Shown: in pieces, positions 59,510-64,000 of the stretch
How positions within the stretch are numbered: the first letter of the stretch is position 1
Layout: each line of letters begins with the position of its first letter
Origin: a virus
IMG/VR virus record: IMGVR_UViG_3300021057_000274
Location: 62,001-126,000 of that record
Length of the DNA: 64,000 nt
Strand: one strand, 5' to 3'
Program-made: the position numbers and the translations under genes
The notes under the pieces: generated by a model
Databases searched by the model: none
The model's input: only the letters and a program-made list of their open reading frames with translations
What the model was told of the DNA's origin: nothing

Positions 59510-60289
59510 ATGAAGGCTTTTGAGATCGGACTTACCGAAGAGCGCCAGAGCGGGCACAGCTTCGTCTACACCTTCATCTCTCCGATGGGATTCTGCATCG
59601 ACGAGGGCATCGCGGAGCAAATCCTCGGAAATCTCGACTCCGACACGATCACTGACTCCGAGTGGAAGAAGGCTCGCGACGCGATCTGTGACTGGAACAC
59701 CTTCTTCTCCTTCGACGCGCACGAGGTCCGCGGCATCATCGAGGAAGCGCTCTCAAACAGCAAGCATCAAATGAATGACAAGGATGAGGACGATCCCGAG
59801 ACCGAGGTCGAGGAGAATCGTCCCAGCCGACATGATCGCTTCAAGCAAGATCCGGTCGAGGACGCGATCGCTGACGCGGAGGCTTTCGAGAAGGACATCA
59901 ATGATGCGGTCGAGGACGCGATCGTCGAGCTAGCCAAGGACGGCAACGAGGCTGAGCTTCATCAGTACGTCCACCATGAGACCCTCAAGGAAGCTGTCAA
60001 GCTCATCCGCTTCCGCGTCCGCAAGAACGCGACGATGGGCTCTCACTACGCGCTCTTCTCTGACGTAGTTTGCTCACGACGCCTCGAGAAGGAGGAGGTC
60101 AAGGAGCTGAAGGAGGAGCTCTCGGGCCAGTTCTCCGACGGCTGGGGTGAGGGAGTCGAGCAACGCTCCTTCGGCGATCGTCACGGCACCGGGCGCGGCG
60201 GACCAGGACTCTTCTACATCAAGCTCTGGTGGTCTAGCCACGGCGAGCACGAGAGAAACTTGCCGAAGTGGAGCATCCAAGAGATCTAA
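59510..60289 (+). CDS. hypothetical late protein, 259 aa
   Basis: MKAFEIGLTEERQSG start, targeting-like. Acidic middle (DEDDPETEVEENRP), C-terminal region GQFSDGWGEGVEQRSFGD. Not recognised. Confidence 0.6.
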   Translation: MKAFEIGLTEERQSGHSFVYTFISPMGFCIDEGIAEQILGNLDSDTITDSEWKKARDAICDWNTFFSFDAHEVRGIIEEALSNSKHQMNDKDEDDPETEVEENRPSRHDRFKQDPVEDAIADAEAFEKDINDAVEDAIVELAKDGNEAELHQYVHHETLKEAVKLIRFRVRKNATMGSHYALFSDVVCSRRLEKEEVKELKEELSGQFSDGWGEGVEQRSFGDRHGTGRGGPGLFYIKLWWSSHGEHERNLPKWSIQEI

Positions 60290-60318
60290 TTTTCCATCTC
60301 TTGATTCGGTGATAAAAT
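60290..60318 (+). promoter_or_regulatory. sigma70-like promoter
   Basis: TTTTCC 60290-60295, 17 bp, TGATAAAAT ending 60318; GGAGAG before ATG at 60345. Confidence 0.65.
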
Positions 60319-60344
60319 TGACTCTCTCATCACACGGAGAGTCG

Positions 60345-60995
60345 ATGACGAAGCCACTCAGGGTTGTGAACTTTTTTGCAGGGCCTGGCACCGGAAAGAG
60401 CACCACCGCGACCGCGCTCTTCGCTGAGCTCAAGTACCAGGGCTACAACACCGAATACGTCTCAGAGTACGCGAAGGACGCGACCTGGGAGCGCCGCGGC
60501 GAGAAGGTCTTCAAGTCTCAAGAGTACATCTTCGGCAAGCAACACTTTCGCCTCTCGCGCGTCGCGGAGGAGGTCGACTTCGTCATCACCGACAGCCCGG
60601 TCCTCCTCGCGATCGCGTACACTCCCTCAGACTACTACATGCCCTCTCTCATCAAGACGATCAAGGAGGCGCACGACAACTACGAGAGCATCAACATCCT
60701 GCTCGAGCGCTCAGATCAAAAGGCCTACAATCCTGCCGGTCGCAACCAGACCGAGGCCGAGGCCAGGGAGAAGGACGTCGTGATGAGGGGTGTCGTCGAG
60801 AAGAACTGTCCCTTCTACTACACGATGCCGTTCGGGCGCGTCAACCCGTGGCAAGTGATCGACCTGATGTTCGATCACGGTTGGATCGAGGACGTCAGCA
60901 AGGCGCTCCAAGCTACACAGAGCGCGATCTCAGCCGCGCAAGAAGCCGCCAAATTTTACGAGAGAAGACTCGCCAGGCTCGCCGAGTGCTCCTGA
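60345..60995 (+). CDS. NadR-like P-loop ATPase/kinase (AAA_28 type)
   Basis: 216 aa. VVNFFAGPGTGKSTTATALF (Walker A), VSEYAKDATWERR, FVITDSPVLLAIAY (Walker B) and NILLERSDQKAYNPAGR (lid). This layout is shared by the kinase domain of NadR (nicotinamide riboside kinase) and phage AAA_28 proteins. Substrate not proven; an NAD-salvage kinase would suit the NAD kinase gene nearby. Confidence 0.78.
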   Translation: MTKPLRVVNFFAGPGTGKSTTATALFAELKYQGYNTEYVSEYAKDATWERRGEKVFKSQEYIFGKQHFRLSRVAEEVDFVITDSPVLLAIAYTPSDYYMPSLIKTIKEAHDNYESINILLERSDQKAYNPAGRNQTEAEAREKDVVMRGVVEKNCPFYYTMPFGRVNPWQVIDLMFDHGWIEDVSKALQATQSAISAAQEAAKFYERRLARLAECS

Positions 60996-61002
60996 GGCTA
61001 CG

Positions 61003-61128
61003 TTGGAATTGTGTCACTTCGTTTTTCAGTGCTTTCAAGACATCGATGTAGAGGCGATCCTTTACTTAGTGTTAGCTGGGATATTTGGAAGCGTGCTTAC
61101 TATGACTTTAAACCGAGAGAAAAGATGA
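61003..61128 (+). CDS. small membrane protein, 41 aa
   Basis: TTG start with TGAGG upstream. One membrane helix (AILYLVLAGIFGSVLTMTL) and a basic tail. Not recognised. Confidence 0.45.
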   Translation: MELCHFVFQCFQDIDVEAILYLVLAGIFGSVLTMTLNREKR

Positions 61129-61136
61129 GAATTGAG

Positions 61137-61165
61137 TAGAAAAGCGGCGAGATCTGTGATATAAT
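61137..61165 (+). promoter_or_regulatory. promoter of the suppressor tRNA
   Basis: TGTGATATAAT with TATAAT 61160-61165; weak -35. tRNA starts 16 nt later. Confidence 0.62.
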
Positions 61166-61180
61166 CTCTCTACTTTAACT

Positions 61181-61255
61181 GCTCCCTTAGCTCAGCGGCA
61201 GAGTACGGGACTCTAAATCCTAGGGTCGTGGGTTCGAATCCCACAGGGAGCACCA
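61181..61255 (+). tRNA. amber suppressor tRNA(CTA)
   Basis: Acceptor GCTCCCT/AGGGAGC, T-arm GTGGG-TTCGAAT-CCCAC, encoded CCA. Anticodon loop CTCTAAA (61211-61217) has normal U33 and anticodon CTA, which reads UAG. The anticodon stem has one C-A mismatch and one G-U pair. It stands alone with its own promoter, far from the main array. The amino acid cannot be deduced; discriminator is A. Confidence 0.85.
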
Positions 61256-61269
61256 CTTAGGAGACCAGG

Positions 61270-61986
61270 TTGACCTGGCTCAAGACGACCGGTAAGCTGT
61301 CGTACGTTGACGAGCGGGCGCTCACGGACGGCAAGGCCTTCAAGAAGACCTGGAAGTCGCGGACCCTCATCGCGAACCTTCCGCGCCACTGTCACCTCGA
61401 CCAGTACTACATCTGGCTGCTCACTCGCCGCTTCGGTCCGTGGGCTGAGCTGACGCGCCCCCTCTTCGGTCTCCACGTCACGATCATTCGCGGTGACGAG
61501 CGCTTCGACCAGAGGTACGAGGAGCTCTGGGGCCGCTGGGCTGGCACGAAGATCGACATCGAGTACAACCCGATCCCGCAGCTCAACTGGCGATTCTGGT
61601 CGCTAGAGGCGCGCTCGAACGAGTTCGGTGAGCTGCGCGAGCGCTTCGGTCTCAACCCGGTCATCAACTTCCACATCACGGTCGCGCGCGCCAACACGAG
61701 CATCATGATGAGCAAGAACGCGCGAAAGCGTGACCCGGAGATGGTGATCCGTGAGTTGCTCAAGCAAATTCCCGGCGGTCGGGGCGGTCGTTACGACTTT
61801 CGCAAGGACCTCGAGCGCACCGCTAGCGAGATCAAGCTCGGATTTCTTCGCGGCACCCAAGCGTGGGATCGCATCATCGAGATCGTGTTCGCGCACCTTC
61901 CCAAGCCCCAGGCGGATTGGGAGGCTCAAGTCGTCGCGTACATTAACATGGTACCTGTCCACCAAGTCATGGAGAAGGCCGCATGA
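61270..61986 (+). CDS. 2H phosphoesterase (LigT/Acb1-like)
   Basis: 238 aa from TTG at 61270. Two HxT motifs, GLHVTIIRGD (about residue 77) and NFHITVARAN (about residue 141), spaced as in 2H phosphoesterases. The family cleaves 2'-5' or cyclic phosphodiesters; phage members include the anti-CBASS enzyme Acb1 of T4, which degrades cyclic nucleotide signals. Which substrate applies here is unknown. Follows the suppressor tRNA directly; ATGA overlap with the next gene. Confidence 0.72.
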   Translation: MTWLKTTGKLSYVDERALTDGKAFKKTWKSRTLIANLPRHCHLDQYYIWLLTRRFGPWAELTRPLFGLHVTIIRGDERFDQRYEELWGRWAGTKIDIEYNPIPQLNWRFWSLEARSNEFGELRERFGLNPVINFHITVARANTSIMMSKNARKRDPEMVIRELLKQIPGGRGGRYDFRKDLERTASEIKLGFLRGTQAWDRIIEIVFAHLPKPQADWEAQVVAYINMVPVHQVMEKAA

Positions 61987-62207
61987 GAGAACGCTACAAG
62001 CTAGTTCGCAGCTCGCTCTCCGCTCACTGCTGCTTCGTCGGGACGGTCATCGACACCGATCGCCCGCACTTTCAAGATAACGCGAAGACGGTGCAGATGG
62101 TCGTGAACGGCGAGCTGCTCTACGAGAGCATCTGCGAGGTTTTCGACGAGAGGGACGGCGAGAAGATCGTCCAAGCTCTCAACCTCCTCGAGAAGCTCAG
62201 GTCGTGA
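61983..62207 (+). CDS. hypothetical protein, 74 aa
   Basis: ATGA overlap. Mixed alpha/beta (VQMVVNGELLYESICEVFDE). Not recognised. GTGA overlap with the next gene. Confidence 0.58.
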   Translation: MRERYKLVRSSLSAHCCFVGTVIDTDRPHFQDNAKTVQMVVNGELLYESICEVFDERDGEKIVQALNLLEKLRS

Positions 62208-62518
62208 GCGACGTCCTGATCCTCGCCGGGATGTGCTTTCTCGCGATGGTAGCCTACGGCTACTACCGCAAGGTCAAGTATGGTCCGGTGATCTTAAAGG
62301 TTAGAGTGCTCGACTACGTCGACGCCCTCGAGATCCCCTCTCGAGAGGCTCGCAAGCCTGGAAAGCCCCACTACGCCTCTAAGTCCGAGATAAAGCGTTG
62401 GTGCGACTCGAGCGTCGTCATGATCAACGGGCGGCCTCGCGGGTGGCGAGAGCAGGTGAAATTTCCTGTCAACAGCCTGGTCTTCTTCCCGAAGGGGAAG
62501 CGGATCACGATCTTCTAA
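62204..62518 (+). CDS. membrane-anchored hypothetical protein, 104 aa
   Basis: GTGA overlap. N-terminal transmembrane helix (VLILAGMCFLAMVAYGYY), then a basic soluble part. Not recognised. Confidence 0.58.
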   Translation: MSDVLILAGMCFLAMVAYGYYRKVKYGPVILKVRVLDYVDALEIPSREARKPGKPHYASKSEIKRWCDSSVVMINGRPRGWREQVKFPVNSLVFFPKGKRITIF

Positions 62519-62715
62519 TGCGCCCCGAGCCCAAGTTTGGCTTCGATTGGCTTGTCGAGGACACGACAGGCAAGCGCTACGTTGTGGTTGATCGCAACTG
62601 GAGCGAGCAAGACGAGACCTGGTGGTACAGGCTCGTCCCGCAATGGTCTCTGCCGCCGGGGAGGTTTCACCGGCTGTACGGGCTCCCCGAAGATTCACTA
62701 AAGGAGGTAACATGA
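62518..62715 (+). CDS. hypothetical protein, 65 aa
   Basis: TAATG overlap. Trp-rich small beta domain (YVVVDRNWSEQDETWWYRLV). Not recognised. AGGAGG at its end serves the macro gene. Confidence 0.58.
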   Translation: MRPEPKFGFDWLVEDTTGKRYVVVDRNWSEQDETWWYRLVPQWSLPPGRFHRLYGLPEDSLKEVT

Positions 62716-63263
62716 TCGAGCAACGAAACGGCGACGTCCTCAACGTCCCCGAGGGCATCATCGTTCACGGATGCAATTGCCTCGGGGTGATGGGCGCCGG
62801 CGTCGCTCTCCAGGTAAAGAGCCGCTTTCCTGAGGCCTTCAAAGCTTACCGCAAGCAATTCGAGTCCTCCTACGTGTTCGGCGTCGACCCGTTCATGAAG
62901 AAGTACCACGAGTACAACGGTCTCAACCTCGGCGACATCATCGCGGTTCAAGTAGGCGAGAAAAAGTGGATCATCAACGCGATGACGCAGGAGAAGTTCG
63001 GCACGGACAAGCGGCACGTCAACTACGAAGCCGTAGCTACCTGCTTCGAGAAGGTCAGTGAGTTCGCGCGATCGGTGCTCGCTGAATTTTATGGACGCGG
63101 AGATGGAACGCTCGACCTCCAGAGAGCGATCGATCACCCTCTCCAGATCTGCTTTCCAGCGATCGGAGCAGGTCTCGCTGGAGGAAACTGGAAGATCATC
63201 GCAAACATCATCGACAACACCGTTCCAGACACCTTCAAGAAGGTCCTCTATGTCTACACGTGA
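62712..63263 (+). CDS. macro domain protein
   Basis: 183 aa. IIVHGCNCLGVMGAGVALQV (the ADP-ribose-binding GCNCxGxMGxG loop), WIINAMTQEKFG and CFPAIGAGLAGGNWKII (second loop) define a macro domain of the ADP-ribose-1''-phosphate phosphatase/DarG-like type. Binds or removes ADP-ribose, so it could reverse ADP-ribosylation by host defence toxins or process tRNA-splicing products. AGGAGG before ATG. Confidence 0.88.
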   Translation: MIEQRNGDVLNVPEGIIVHGCNCLGVMGAGVALQVKSRFPEAFKAYRKQFESSYVFGVDPFMKKYHEYNGLNLGDIIAVQVGEKKWIINAMTQEKFGTDKRHVNYEAVATCFEKVSEFARSVLAEFYGRGDGTLDLQRAIDHPLQICFPAIGAGLAGGNWKIIANIIDNTVPDTFKKVLYVYT

Positions 63264-63357
63264 ACGTTGCGCTGGTTGTCCGTACTTCGTCGTGCACTAC
63301 CCGGAGTACCGCGGGCACGGTGATCGCCCAGCAAAGCTGAAGCAGCCGCCTCGATAG
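63250..63357 (+). CDS. small Cys-containing protein, 35 aa
   Basis: ATG overlaps the macro gene end. MSTRERCAGCPYFVVHYPEY; a CxxC pair. A terminator follows. Not recognised. Confidence 0.5.
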   Translation: MSTRERCAGCPYFVVHYPEYRGHGDRPAKLKQPPR

Positions 63358-63368
63358 AAGGCGGCTAT
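63344..63368 (+). terminator. rho-independent terminator
   Basis: AGCCGCCT-CGATAGA-AGGCGGCT followed by ATTT. Confidence 0.72.
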
Positions 63369-63408
63369 TTAGGCGGGCGACTCTGGAAAACACCGCCTCT
63401 TGAGCGTG

Positions 63409-63438
63409 ATAAATACCTGCAACGTCGGTGAGACGTTG
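63409..63438 (+). promoter_or_regulatory. late promoter with adjoining hairpin
   Basis: ATAAATA 63409-63415, then perfect GCAACGTC-GGTG-A-GACGTTGC (63419-63426 with 63431-63438). Predicted start falls inside the 5' arm. Confidence 0.62.
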
Positions 63439-63462
63439 CCAATCACCTCAGAGGAATACCAG

Positions 63463-63678
63463 ATGACGCCAGAAGAAGTCAGAGCCAAGCTTCGCGACAC
63501 GATCAACGCGCTCATTAAAGATGAGCCGGAGCAAGCCACCAAGTCCCTCCACGACGTGCTCGCCGCAAAGATGCGCGATCGCGTTAACCCACCCGAGCCG
63601 GTTGATCCCGCGGCTACCCCCGAGCCGGTTGATACAGACACGACTCCAGAGCCCAAGCCAGAGGCTGAGGTCGAGTAA
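63463..63678 (+). CDS. prohead-core-like small acidic protein, 71 aa
   Basis: GAGG before ATG. Helical N-terminal part (RAKLRDTINALIKDEPEQAT, LHDVLAAKMRDRV) and a Pro/Glu/Thr tail. Size, charge and late promoter recall the small prohead-core proteins of T4-like phages (gp67 type); this is inference from character only. Confidence 0.5.
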   Translation: MTPEEVRAKLRDTINALIKDEPEQATKSLHDVLAAKMRDRVNPPEPVDPAATPEPVDTDTTPEPKPEAEVE

Positions 63679-64000
63679 TGCTGGTAGTGCCCGTTCCCGG
63701 AGACAAGGTGAGGACGGTTGACGACAGCTCACCGCGCGTCGTCAGCTCCTTCACCAGTCTCAAGGATCAGCCTGCGGTTTACCTTGACCAGGAGACCTCC
63801 AAGGAGCGGTTCATCTACTTCTCTGACATCGTCGAGATCAACGGGGTCACCGTCGAGTACCAGTCTGACAGCAAGGTGTTCAGCGCGCTCGGGCCCCTCA
63901 AGCGCAAGTACAACATCCCGCAGCCGAAGGATGTCATCGTTGTACGGCTGCTCGAGAAGCCACACAACGACGAGAAGGAAGAAGTTGAGGTCACCAAGAT
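63678..64000 (+). CDS. hypothetical late protein, cut by the window end
   Basis: ATG overlaps the preceding TAA (TAATG). 107 codons are open to the window edge. Beta-rich (RTVDDSSPRVVSSFTSL, VIVVRLLEKP), acidic end. Not recognised; probably continues the head-gene cluster. Confidence 0.6.
   Translation, partial: MLVVPVPGDKVRTVDDSSPRVVSSFTSLKDQPAVYLDQETSKERFIYFSDIVEINGVTVEYQSDSKVFSALGPLKRKYNIPQPKDVIVVRLLEKPHNDEKEEVEVTK

Noticed and set aside
1-64000. Whole-genome recoding of UAG to sense
   Set aside because: Many genes end in TAG at sensible places (2214, 8909, 11585, 23905, 34366, 36166), and their neighbours' starts overlap these stops.
1-64000. CRISPR arrays, insertion sequences or an integrase with att site
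   Set aside because: No regularly spaced identical repeats, transposase or recombinase motifs were seen on either strand.

Overview
The window looks like part of a large, GC-rich tailed-phage genome (jumbo myovirus type, probably infecting a proteobacterium). The reasons are: tightly overlapping small genes (ATGA, GTGA and TGATG junctions), an array of about 50 tRNA and tRNA-like genes, a leftward block of virion and fibre genes, T4-type late promoter motifs (TAAATA) and T4 internal-protein-like N-termini. There is no rRNA, no ribosomal protein operon, no CRISPR array and no integrase. Similarity to XacN1-like giant phages is a guess from layout only.

Layout. 0-3.4 kb: small unknown genes, a nucleotidyltransferase and a PlsC-type acyltransferase. 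3.4-9.5 kb: a tandem structured RNA upstream of a TerD-like protein, a peptidyl-tRNA hydrolase-like gene with an in-frame UAG, an HD-domain protein, a leftward kinase-like gene and a DEDD exonuclease. 9.5-10.7 kb: tRNA cluster A. 10.7-18 kb: vWA protein, SpoT-like alarmone hydrolase and a run of proteins with capsid-targeting-like N-termini. 18-28.1 kb: unassigned structured RNAs and the main tRNA array, interrupted by a DUF72 gene, a frameshifted endonuclease and a leftward small RNA. 28.2-42.2 kb: UvrD-like helicase, Nudix, an RNase P RNA, saccharopine-dehydrogenase-like, HNH, Bax-inhibitor-1 family, IF3, SpeD and deoxyribonucleotidase genes. 42.3-55.3 kb (minus strand): virion, fibre and decoration genes, with a rightward NADAR gene inserted. 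55.4-64 kb: NAD kinase, CCA-adding enzyme, NadR-like ATPase, amber suppressor tRNA, 2H phosphoesterase, macro domain and prohead-core-like genes.

How it fits together. The window carries a nearly complete tRNA and translation kit: tRNAs, RNase P RNA, a trimming-type exonuclease, CCA-adding enzyme, peptidyl-tRNA hydrolase, IF3 and an amber suppressor tRNA. Two promoter classes are visible. One is sigma70-like (TTTAC, 17 bp, TGnTATAAT), and ten of its genes start about +1, so their mRNAs should be leaderless. The other is T4-like late (TAAATA), often embedded in or next to hairpins. An NAD/ADP-ribose group (NAD kinase, NadR-like, NADAR, macro) and a 2H phosphoesterase suggest counter-defence. 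All calls come from reading the sequence; no database search was run.
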